A DNA stretch of 64,000 nt from Podospora pseudoanserina (Eukaryota; Ascomycota; Sordariomycetes; Sordariales; Podosporaceae), in NCBI RefSeq assembly GCF_035222485.1, contig NC_085925.1:930001-994000 (forward strand). Reading direction: 5' to 3'. Below, piece by piece: positions 47,294 through 56,185 of the stretch (its first letter is position 1; each line of letters opens with the position of its first letter). The translations under genes were made by a program, and so were the position numbers. The notes under the pieces were generated by a model. The model was given only the letters and a program-made list of their open reading frames with translations, searched no databases and was not told the origin of the DNA.

Positions 47294-50200
47294 ATGCCAC
47301 CGAGCAAAGCTCCCACCCCGCGGACGTCGCGCAATAGTCGCGGCCTGCGAAACAGTCCCTTCGTCGAGAGGACTCCCGTCGTCAGACGATCGTCGAGACG
47401 CTCCACCAAAGGCACCACTCCTGCCAGCACCAAAGCCGTCGACAGTTTCACCGAGCTCCCCGAGCCGGCGACTCCGACTCCGGTCGCTCGATCTGTGAAT
47501 ATCCAGACCCCTTGTCCTCGACCTGGGCTCGCCGCATCCCCCAATCGTACCGAGCCTATTGAGCAGGTCCCTACCTCTCAAACAACTACCTCTCTCGGAC
47601 CCGTCGCCCTCGAGCCTATTCGAGAAGAGCAGCCGCCAAGGACACCAGCCGCTGCCTCTCCGATCAGCGCTGCCCCAGAGCAAGCGTCTACCACACCTGT
47701 CTCGTCATATACACCGACAGGCCCCAGCACTCATACCCCGCCTGCCCAGCGGAAGGTCTCGCCTCTCCAGTACCGGCGTATTGCCTTGATAAAAGGAACC
47801 CCCGTCAAGCCTGTCAAGAAGGCTGGCCCAGTAACACCCATCTACCGTCCAACGAGATTCCTCACAAGACTGGTCGACCGAACACCTGCCCCGAAACCTC
47901 CTCCTACCCCTCGGAGTGAAGGTCATGAAACCCGTCGGTTTGCAGAGCGCCGAGAACAAGAGGACGATGAGACCGAGTTTGCCAAGGGCATCTATCTGGC
48001 CATCCGCAACGATCACCGCATGAGAGAGTGCTGGTGTCCAATACCCAACATTTACAACTCGAAAGAAGAAGCCGAGGCGGGATCGGGTCACCTTCGATTT
48101 TACATTAGTGACACAAACGGCACCAAGTCCCTGCGTGTCCTCCAGAAGAAGGACGACTTTAACTGGCACTGCCACTGCGCCCAGGAGTACCACCCCGTGT
48201 GTTTCGAGCTCCTGAACAAGAACGGGAAGCGGCCGGCTCAAGGTTCCGAGCTGGACTTGATTGCGCAGAATTCGGGCCTCAAAAATAGCGAGAGCGTTAA
48301 GAAGGTTGTCAGCACACCGAGCGAGCCCACAGGAGAGGGGGAGAAGACAGAGCAAGAGAGTCGTTGGTCCATGTGGTCGCAAGCCCGTGGTCTTTTCGGT
48401 TCGGTAACCACCATGATCAACCCGATTACCAACTTGATTGGCAAGCTTGTCGGCGCCGTGCGCGGTAACCACTATGAGACTGTCGATGTGCGCCGCACCA
48501 ACGAGCAAGATGGCACAATTGTTGTCAAGAGATTCAAGCGCCAGCTGGGCGGAGCTGAGGAGGATGAAGTCGACGGCCTGGATTGGGTCAAGAACCCCAC
48601 CGAGTACATCGGCGCTGAGAGACTCGAAAGACTTGCCGGCGATTTTGTCGGTCAAGCGACACTTGTTCAGGAAGGCAAGATTGTCACCGGTCTTACGATC
48701 AAGGACATCATGCAAGAGCAGCTTGCTGGCCAGGGCGTCATCGGCATCAGTGTTGCGATCTTCAAGTACCAAGAGATGCTTTTCGGCCCTGTGACTGCCG
48801 AATGGACCGAGGTGGAGAGAGCCGAGAGGTTTACGGAGGCGGTTAAGAGGTACATCCGTAACCTGCTGAGCACCATCGAGATGATGAGAAACATTTACAG
48901 CCCGGACAACTTTGAGATTTTGAAGCAAGAGTTCCCCAAGCCCAGGTCTGGTTTGGGACTGGGCAACAACGAGTTCAGGCTTGCGGCGAGAAAAGCCGGG
49001 GAGTTTTTGCTGTTCTTCCAGTCTCTGGTCGACCTCATTCCCATGGACCTGGACATGGTCAAGACGGTTGGGCAGGTGATTGTCGATTTCGATGCCGTGG
49101 GCAAGAAGGAGTTGGTTCCGAGCTTGGTTGCCGTCGCCGCAGCCCCGGTTGGGACCATGCCTGGACTTTTCCCAGACGAGAAGCCTTCTGTCATGGAGGA
49201 GGTCCCCATCAAGGAGTTGGACATTCAGCCTCTGTATGAGTACAGATACCCGTCACCCGACCCCTCCGAATCGGACAGCACACCGGGCGAGCCGGGCGAC
49301 TACCGTCTGATTGCCAAACCGAGGGGCATCTTGAAGGCTTCCAAGACATGGAGTGTTCCTCCCACGCCTAAGTATGTCCCCACGCCACAAAAGAGCCGCA
49401 GGCTGGTGTTTGAGAGCCCAATCTCGAGGTTCATTGCGCCCTCACATATCCCCTCCAGGGTCATGACTGCCAGAGAAGCCGAGCTGATAGTAGAGGCTGA
49501 GCGCAAGGCAGAGCTTTTAGGTGATGAGCACTCCCTCAAGGTGCTGGAGGCCACCATGACAACAAATTCGAGGCACAATGCCTCGCAAGACCAGTTCCGA
49601 TGGAGCGCCCGCGGGCCTGAACTGGAGAAGGACGACAAAGAGATGGGTCTGTCCCGTTATTATCAAAAGTATGGCAAGTTCCTCGACGATGCGAGGGAGG
49701 ATCTCGAGCAACGCAGTGAGAGGAGGAAAAGGAAGCTGGAGCAGGAGGAGAGGTCCATTTACAGGATGACTCCCCTGAAGCGAGAGATTCGCATCCCCCG
49801 GCCGCCGCAGTTTACGACTGCCGAGAGGAGGCGCAGAGCGGCGGAGGCGGCGGCGTCGATGCCCTCTCCCGAGCCGAACAGCCCTATCTCTTTCAGCCCG
49901 TGGTACAAGCGGTTTACCGGCAGGGGATATCGTGAAGAGCCGATAGAAGATGATGATGAGGGGGGTTATGTTATGGCCAAGCCTGCCCGCACCAAGCCTG
50001 CCCAGACCTCGCGGTTTCAGGGGGTGGAATCGGACGACGAGGGCAACGTGGTCACGCCGGAGTCTAGCCCGAAGAAGGTGCAGCCGGCTACTCCAGCGCA
50101 TGTCCTCGACCTGCTTTCTTCGCCAACTACCACCAAGGTGAAGGTGAAGCCGCGATTCAATCATCAGGATGGCAAGCTAGTCGTCGACTTGACGAGTTCG

Positions 50201-51355
50201 CCAACGGGCAGTGCACAGCGGGTCGTCAACCCCAACGTTCAGGTACAGGTTATCACCGAGCGCGTCACCAGGACCAGCTCGAGAGAAGCCACAAAAACCC
50301 TGTTTGGCTCAGATCCTGACTCGGATCCTGAGGATGCCGCCCTCATAGCGTCAAGAGCGGAAGAAGAGCGTGCCGAGCTTGCTCGTAAAAAGAAGGAGGA
50401 GGAGGAGAAGCTTCGGCAGAGGTATTTGAATCAAGAGAAGGAAGCCGCGGCGAGGAAGGCGAGGGAGGAGGAAGCGAAAAGGAAAGCTGCCGAGGTGGAG
50501 AAGGACAAGAAGGCAAAGGAGGCGCAAAAGGTTGCCGAGAGGATCAAGAGGGTGGAGGGGATGAGGCTGAGGGCTCCTCTCAGGCCTCTGCACAGACCGG
50601 TGTCGGAGCTGTGGGAGGCGGCGGTGAGCGAGCTCGGCAACCAGCCGGCGGATCAGGTGATGGCCAAGTTTCCCAACGGCCGGGTAGAGGGACAGCTGAC
50701 GAGGTTCGATCTTTATGAGCGGCTCACGCGGCAAGGTCCCGACGGGGAAGACGTCTGGCTCAACGACCAGGTCATCATGGCGGCACTGAGGCACATGGTG
50801 CTGACGGTGGACAAGAAGATGGGCGGGACCAAGGAGCGGCCCAGGGTGGCGTGCCTGGACAGTTACTTTTGGAAGATGCTCGTCGTGGACAAGAAGGGGG
50901 TGGATCCCATGATGCGGGCGGCGAAGCGGCAGGCGGGGCTGACGCCCGAGAACTTTTACGAGTGCGCGTTCGTGCTGGTGCCGATTTGCGAGAATAGTCA
51001 CTGGACGCTGGGGGTGATTAGACCGGATTTGAAGGTGGTGTATCACCTTGACTCGCTGGGGCCGGGGGGCGGGGAGAAGGCGAAGAAGCTGCTGGGGATT
51101 GCGGCGTTGATTTCGGGGGGGAAGTGGAAGAGGGACGAGTGGGAGGATGTGAGCGAGTTTATTCGGAGCCCGAGGCAGAGGAACGGGAATGACTGCGGGG
51201 TGTGCACGATTACGAATGCGGAATGTGTGCTGAATGGGATCGTGCCGGCGGAGGCGTGGTTGGCGAGGGAGATGGGGCAGTTGAAGAGGAGGTGGATTGC
51301 GGCCATGTTGATGAATGGGGGGTATGAGGGGGAGTTTAGTTTGGAGGGGATTTAG
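47294..51355 (+). CDS. ulp1: Ulp1-type SUMO-specific cysteine protease
   Basis: A C48-family protease that would mature SUMO and remove it from conjugates. From the ATG at 47294 it has 1353 residues in one exon. The catalytic domain is at the very C-terminus (about 1130-1345). His 1236 (SHWTLGV), Asp 1253 (HLDSLG), Gln 1295 and Cys 1301 (RNGNDCGVC) reproduce yeast Ulp1 spacing (His to Asp 17, Gln to Cys 6). Upstream are a long disordered N-terminus rich in S, T, P and R, a SUMO-interaction-like VVDLTSS at 963-969, and a charged coiled-coil-like region at about 1010-1090. I prefer this start over the in-frame ATG at 47039 because its context is better (gaaATG) and the extra 85 residues come from a pyrimidine-rich leader. 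Much longer than yeast Ulp1 (621), mainly in the N-terminus. The last 400 nt are G-ending in codon use. Confidence 0.92.
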   Translation: MPPSKAPTPRTSRNSRGLRNSPFVERTPVVRRSSRRSTKGTTPASTKAVDSFTELPEPATPTPVARSVNIQTPCPRPGLAASPNRTEPIEQVPTSQTTTSLGPVALEPIREEQPPRTPAAASPISAAPEQASTTPVSSYTPTGPSTHTPPAQRKVSPLQYRRIALIKGTPVKPVKKAGPVTPIYRPTRFLTRLVDRTPAPKPPPTPRSEGHETRRFAERREQEDDETEFAKGIYLAIRNDHRMRECWCPIPNIYNSKEEAEAGSGHLRFYISDTNGTKSLRVLQKKDDFNWHCHCAQEYHPVCFELLNKNGKRPAQGSELDLIAQNSGLKNSESVKKVVSTPSEPTGEGEKTEQESRWSMWSQARGLFGSVTTMINPITNLIGKLVGAVRGNHYETVDVRRTNEQDGTIVVKRFKRQLGGAEEDEVDGLDWVKNPTEYIGAERLERLAGDFVGQATLVQEGKIVTGLTIKDIMQEQLAGQGVIGISVAIFKYQEMLFGPVTAEWTEVERAERFTEAVKRYIRNLLSTIEMMRNIYSPDNFEILKQEFPKPRSGLGLGNNEFRLAARKAGEFLLFFQSLVDLIPMDLDMVKTVGQVIVDFDAVGKKELVPSLVAVAAAPVGTMPGLFPDEKPSVMEEVPIKELDIQPLYEYRYPSPDPSESDSTPGEPGDYRLIAKPRGILKASKTWSVPPTPKYVPTPQKSRRLVFESPISRFIAPSHIPSRVMTAREAELIVEAERKAELLGDEHSLKVLEATMTTNSRHNASQDQFRWSARGPELEKDDKEMGLSRYYQKYGKFLDDAREDLEQRSERRKRKLEQEERSIYRMTPLKREIRIPRPPQFTTAERRRRAAEAAASMPSPEPNSPISFSPWYKRFTGRGYREEPIEDDDEGGYVMAKPARTKPAQTSRFQGVESDDEGNVVTPESSPKKVQPATPAHVLDLLSSPTTTKVKVKPRFNHQDGKLVVDLTSSPTGSAQRVVNPNVQVQVITERVTRTSSREATKTLFGSDPDSDPEDAALIASRAEEERAELARKKKEEEEKLRQRYLNQEKEAAARKAREEEAKRKAAEVEKDKKAKEAQKVAERIKRVEGMRLRAPLRPLHRPVSELWEAAVSELGNQPADQVMAKFPNGRVEGQLTRFDLYERLTRQGPDGEDVWLNDQVIMAALRHMVLTVDKKMGGTKERPRVACLDSYFWKMLVVDKKGVDPMMRAAKRQAGLTPENFYECAFVLVPICENSHWTLGVIRPDLKVVYHLDSLGPGGGEKAKKLLGIAALISGGKWKRDEWEDVSEFIRSPRQRNGNDCGVCTITNAECVLNGIVPAEAWLAREMGQLKRRWIAAMLMNGGYEGEFSLEGI

Positions 51356-52133
51356 CGGGGGAGGGGGTGGAAGAAAAGGAAAATAATAATAAAAAAAATA
51401 TAAAGAAATCAATGTGTGGGATTAGATGGCGTTGACAATACCATTTGAAAGGGGGTTGTTGGGTCATGGTGTTGGAAAAGGGGTGTATTATATGGTTTTT
51501 TTACATTTTTTTTTCACATGGTGTTTTGCGGGATTGGGGCGGAGTTTACATAAAATGGGGAGTTTTAGCACAAGGAAAAAGGAGTCTGGGGATGGGATCT
51601 GGTGATGATTTTTGTGGTGTTTCAAGGTCTGGGTCTGGTTCTGGGATTGGGAAAGAGGGATTTAAAGATCTGGGTGGTTTCAGTGGGAATAAGGGGGGGT
51701 TGGCGTTTTTGTTTTTGTTTTGTTTTCATGTGAATCCTGGGAGGAAAGATGATCTGAATGCTGGGGGGGAGTTGGGGGGCTCGCTTCTAAGGATTTTGGT
51801 TGTTGTTTTTCTGGCTGGGGAAATAGGGGAAATAGGGGGGGGGGGGATGGATATTGTTACATTGTGGGATATTTTGTTGGAATAATACAATGCATTATGG
51901 ACAAGATAATGCGAGAATACTGCGGCCGAGTCGTGAAATTTGATGTTGGTTTGGTGGTGATTTAGATGGCTTTTACGTTAGGATGGATGGGGTTTGTGAT
52001 ATTTTTGTAGGGGTTTAAATGGACTTTGAACTTGAAGGCCTGAGAGGTGTTTGACTTGGTGAGAAGGAGGGTTTGAGGGCAAAGTTTTGGAGGGTTTAAG
52101 GGGCATTTTATGTGTCCGAAGCTCCTTCTGTTG

Positions 52134-52505
52134 ATCCGCATCAGCCTACGCCCCGCTGACGGCCCGGCTTCTCGCAATGCTAATCGTGAGCGCCGTGCGA
52201 GAAAGGGTAGCTTGCCGCAATGCTTGCTGCTGCTGCGCCGAGGAGGATGACAGTGCTCCTGCTGAGGAGGCTGACGGTGCTTCGACCGCCGTCTCTGTGG
52301 ACCAGGAGGGCGTGGCTGCCGAGTAAGCTAGTGGTAACATCAACCCTACTTTTATCAGTGAGAAGAGTGTTGTGGTTTGGTCCGGAAGGCCTCTCTGTCT
52401 CTACTAACTAATTAAGATGACGCCAGCAGCGTCGACATCTCCACTCCCGCCCCTGCCAACCAGGCACATACCAGTCCCACCAAGACTGTAAGAACTAGGT
52501 CTTGA
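52134..52505 (+). pseudogene. Decayed two-exon gene fragment
   Basis: Three pieces have coding character but lie in different frames. The first reads ADGPASRNANRERRARKGSL from 52155, the second AEEDDSAPAEEADGASTAVS in another frame from about 52237. A well-formed intron signal follows, GTAAGC at 52323 to TACTAACTAATTAAG ending at 52416. The third piece then reads DASSVDISTPAPANQAHTSP to a stop at 52503-52505. Joining the exons does not keep the second frame, so at least two frameshifts are needed. I do not recognise the parent protein. Confidence 0.4.
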
Positions 52506-52548
52506 TGTTGGGTTGGAGTCGATTTGGAGTTGGGTTGTATTGAGACAT

Positions 52549-52600
52549 GTTCATCCCAGCTTTTGAAGAGTTCATCCCAGCTTTTGAAGAGTTCATCCCA
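52549..52600. repeat. 21-bp tandem repeat, 2.5 copies
   Basis: The unit gttcatcccagcttttgaaga occurs twice perfectly (52549-52569, 52570-52590) and then as the partial gttcatccca. It lies just after the decayed gene fragment. No function is evident. Confidence 0.9.
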
Positions 52601-53322
52601 ACATTGACATTGCGAATCGTAAGGGACGCTGCCGAGAGAGATAGTGTTGTGAGGAGACGGTCCAGGGATTTGTTTGTGAACGCTTAAGGTTGGTTTGGAG
52701 ACTGCTTGAGATTGGTGTGTAAACGCTTACAAATTGGTCCAAGCTTGAGCCAACATGGTGGGCAGATGAAATTCTTAAACGCAAGGAAACGCTGATTTTT
52801 GTGTAATATCCTTGAGTGAATGCTTTGTGTATTGGTGTGTAGACAGACGCTTGGTGTGGTGAGCTGGTGAAATGTAATCTCTGGCAGTAGTATACGGCAT
52901 GATCTGTAGTCTAGGCTGTAGGCGTAAGTGCTGAAGGTGGTGATGTTGCTGTTGAGGATATGGTGTTTCTGGGTGATGTGGTTGGCTTGGCTTATGGCTT
53001 TGTTTGTGTGACTGAAAAGTTATATCGGTGCTGAAGATAGGCGATCTATAGGTAGCTGGGATGGAGAGTGAGGCCAGCCATGCTTGTGCTGAGATTGAGC
53101 ACCAAGACGTTGACCGTTGAGAATGAGGACTCTAATTGTGGGCAAGAGGTTTTTGAAATGCTGGATAGTATTGCGAGTCTTTGAATTCGGTGGCAGTGTA
53201 AAAAGTGAGCACGTCGAAGCAAGCGACCTGCAGTACCCAGCAGATAGTCTGGAGAGAAAACGCTGCTGGTCGTCGACGAACTTGGTGGAGCAGCGGTGCT
53301 GTTTGCTATGTCCTGGGAGGAG

Positions 53323-53365
53323 CCTCCCGCCTTAGATCCTAATAGTCCACCGCAAAGGCGGGAGG
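53323..53365. repeat. 11-bp inverted repeat (hairpin)
   Basis: The arms cctcccgcctt (53323-53333) and aaggcgggagg (53355-53365) are perfect reverse complements with a 21-nt loop. The arms are GC-rich in an otherwise A/T-rich area. It could be a terminator-like or small-RNA hairpin, or chance. Confidence 0.7.
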
Positions 53366-53388
53366 ATATACTAAACTGCATGGAATGG

Positions 53389-53667
53389 TTAGAGAGAACC
53401 CCATGTCTTGGTCATGATTTCGTATACGATCATGATTCGGATCTTTGATGTAGTGATATATTTGGGGAAGTTGCCTGGATGGAAGAGGATATCCGGTAGT
53501 ATTTTCCTGGCGGCCTCGTTCTTCAAAACCCAGTGGTATGTCCCAAATGTGATGATATTGTACATACCCAATCTGGGGAAGTCTTTTTCGGCTTCGAAGA
53601 GGAGTTCAGGCAACATCTTATAGCAAACCTTGTTTTGGATCACGCAAGCATAAGTCCCCAGGGTCAA
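53389..53667 (-). pseudogene. Remnant of a tandem-repeat protein (minus-strand reading)
   Basis: An open frame without a usable ATG start encodes two diverged copies of a unit of about 39 residues: TLGTYACVIQNKVCYKMLPE followed by LLFEAEKDFPRL, and TFGTYHWVLKNEAARKILPD followed by ILFHPGNFPKY. Many differences are conservative (L/F, V/I, E/D, K kept), which suggests past selection on the protein. Stops flank it on both sides. I cannot name the repeat family. Confidence 0.4.
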
Positions 53668-55306
53668 ATATTCTTATGGATAATATACTGGTTCTGTCCG
53701 ACGCAATTCTCTTACCCTTCTACTTAACTCGTTTGTTACAGCGGAGTAAAAAGGCTACATGTCCGTTAATAGGAGGATAATCTTGATGATCTTGGAATGG
53801 CTCTTTTGTTTGCCCTTTTTGAGGCTGAGCGATCTTTCTGGCGGGAAACATGACGATGGCAGGATGAGCTACTAAAGTAAACGACATTGAAATAAAGGAG
53901 AGGCCAGTCTTGATTAGTGAGCGGTATCGGGCATCGACAGAGCAACATTAAGTTCGATATCATGTGGGACAATAAAGCTTCGTTGGATTGGAGGTGAATT
54001 GTGAAAAGGGAAGATATCGGTAAGCATGGCATACTGATGACTCCGTCTTTATATTATTCGTAGAGTGGGATATATAGTAATAAAAGGCAGGCAGTAGTGG
54101 GAATGTTGTGTAGGTAGGTGGTGGTGGATATTTAGAAGAGGGTGCCTGGGCAGATGGATGAGGCAAGAGGGGCGTTGTCTTTGTCTTCATCTAATCATAT
54201 CAAACACACTTGGTAAAACTAAGATGGGAGGTAAATAACTAGTCGATATAGCAGGATCGTAAAACATTTTTCTTTGGTAACTAATCACCCAAAACAGAAC
54301 AAGACAGGTCTCTTTGAACGTTTTGTCGGATATCTTCAACAGTAGATAGGTAAATAGCAATTTCAATACTTGCTCTATTCTAGACATATCTAAACTGCGA
54401 AGAGGCCATATCACAAATGATCCTCTTCACCACTGTCCCTATTAAAAGACGCTCAATCTAGGTAGGGAGATATTCCAGTACCGAACAAAATCACACAATA
54501 CAACCCCCTCAAAGAAACTCTAACCAAATCCACCACACAAAGACCGCCCAGTTCCCCTTAATAACAACAATCTCAATCAAGTCTATTCACCTCTTTGTTA
54601 CATCGCCAGCTCCAACCATTCTTCACCAATTTGATGCATGTCACTCAAATCACAGAAACCAACATTGATCTTCTTCAACAACATCGATAATCTTATTATC
54701 ATTTTGCCCTCCCCCGAGAGGCCGCCCCCCCCTCCCTCCCCCAAACAACCCCTTTTCCCATATCTCATACATACAAAGGTATCATCAAGAAAGAAAGAAA
54801 AAACTCTAATTCATACAACAACAACAACCACCCCTTCCCCATTACGCAATGTGTGTGGTGTGTGTGTGAATAATGCAAGTCTTTTTCCCATCCCTCTTAA
54901 CCCCCCCACCCCTCCCCTTCCATAGAAAATGCCTTGGAAAACGCCCGCTTGCTTGCTTGCTTTTATTTTGTCCCATGCACCCAACCAATCCAGAATACAA
55001 ATTATAAATAAATAAAAACCCCCCTGTCGTCCCCCCCCAACCACCCTTATGTATGCATGTTCATATATCATACCATGCCTGTGACCACGTGTGAATCATC
55101 AAAATCCGTTTGTTTGTTTACTGAGTGTTGATGGTTTTGGTTTTGCGTGAGCAAAATTCCAGCAAAAGTCACACACTCTGCCATGACTCGCTGGAACAAA
55201 AAAAAATCTAAAATGTCGACATAAAAAAAAAACGTCGGGGTATTTGTTGAAAAAGTTTTGCGCAAAATAGAAAAAATGTGACGAGACTAAAAAGCTGTCT
55301 TGCCGT

Positions 55307-56113
55307 TCAATGCATCGATGGACGGGCAAGTTCCCGAGGACCCAGACTGAGAACCTTTTGCAAAAGACTCCGCTTGCCACCCTGCGCCCGGCGAAACTCT
55401 AGGTTAGAGCAGCAAGCCATGACACCGGGGGCCGCCGTCTTCTTGTTCAGCTCGGCTTCCCATCCATAAGGATCCTCATCAGGCGAGAGGCTGGGGGAGC
55501 GGTCGGGATCAAAAGACAGGCAGGAGCTGCGGTCGGATTCATCAGTGGGGCCTGCCGGTGACAGGTAGTGGGAAAAGTCCGTCATCGAGAGTCGCATGGA
55601 CGAGTGCTTTGAGGACAAGGTGCTATCGGGAGTGCTTTCCATGGATTCGTCCTTCAACTTGATGGCATCCTTGCTATCCGTGCCGCAACAGCCGTACATG
55701 GGGCTCACTGTCCGCGTGCTGTTGGTGGCAACGCAGTCCATTGATGGCACTTGGGGAGAGGCAGCCGATGTAATCACGGGTGCGGCGCCGGATGTGGTGC
55801 TCTGAGGTCTGCAGCACATGTTGCTCTTGATCGAGCTGTCTTGGGGGTTCACGGGGATCTTGACCCGAACTCGGGGGCGCAAGAAGCGCCTCTTGGTGCC
55901 CATATTCCATCCGCGCGTCGGATATGGGACAAAACCTTTTGCGGCCATGCCGTTCTTGTGAAGCCCGCTACATTGCTGAGGAATACCAACACCCTGGCTC
56001 ACGTTCCCCGTCGCGGGAACCGGAAAGCGCTTCCCTGGGTGCGGCTCCTCCCACTCGACCGACGAGCGCAGGGTCGATGAAATGGAGTGAACCTTTTCGT
56101 CGAAACCCGTCAT
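55307..56113 (-). CDS. Unnamed Ser-rich protein or C-terminal extension of the RGS protein
   Basis: This frame starts at ATG 56113 (MTGFDEKVHSISSTLRSSVE) and encodes 268 residues to a TGA at 55307-55309. It is in the same frame as the upstream RGS ORF, and the 72 nt between that TAG and this ATG hold no further stop. Codon use is clearly coding, with many C-ending codons. The protein is Ser/Pro-rich and has three Cys-Cys pairs (NMCCRP, YGCCGTD, MACCSN), a basic stretch KRRFLRPRVRVKIP and an acidic SPSLSPDEDPYGWEAELNKK near the end. There is no signal peptide. It may be the second cistron of the RGS transcript, a read-through or alternatively spliced tail, or the rest of a gene cut by a nonsense change. 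I do not recognise a domain. Confidence 0.6.
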   Translation of the reverse strand: MTGFDEKVHSISSTLRSSVEWEEPHPGKRFPVPATGNVSQGVGIPQQCSGLHKNGMAAKGFVPYPTRGWNMGTKRRFLRPRVRVKIPVNPQDSSIKSNMCCRPQSTTSGAAPVITSAASPQVPSMDCVATNSTRTVSPMYGCCGTDSKDAIKLKDESMESTPDSTLSSKHSSMRLSMTDFSHYLSPAGPTDESDRSSCLSFDPDRSPSLSPDEDPYGWEAELNKKTAAPGVMACCSNLEFRRAQGGKRSLLQKVLSLGPRELARPSMH

Positions 56114-56185
56114 TGTCTTGCCTGCTGGGGCATGTTGGTGGGAGGATGTAGCGGGGTCCTGTGGGATCGACACGACCTCTGTTTC

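Larger units (their letters stand above)
53045..53730 (+). pseudogene. Possible decayed coding sequence (plus-strand reading)
   Basis: Successive plus-strand frames contain protein-like pieces broken by stops and shifts: EFGGSVKSEHVEASDLQYPA, then LLVVDELGGAAVLFAMSWEE onward to HDFVYDHDSDL, then CSDIFGEVAWMEEDIR, then VVCPKCDDIVHTQSGEVFFG. The minus strand of the last part also reads as a repeated protein (see 53389-53667), so the true strand is uncertain. No family is recognised. Confidence 0.25.
51356..55306. other. 4-kb spacer with decayed coding relics
   Basis: No intact gene is recognised. The first 750 bp are strongly G/T-rich on the plus strand, continuing the composition of the upstream gene's 3' end. 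Two areas (52134-52505 and about 53045-53730) look like broken coding sequence and are listed separately. From about 54200 onward it is A/T- and C-rich with short microsatellites, and would include the 3' flank of the minus-strand unit ending at 55307. Both neighbouring genes end into this stretch. Confidence 0.6.
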
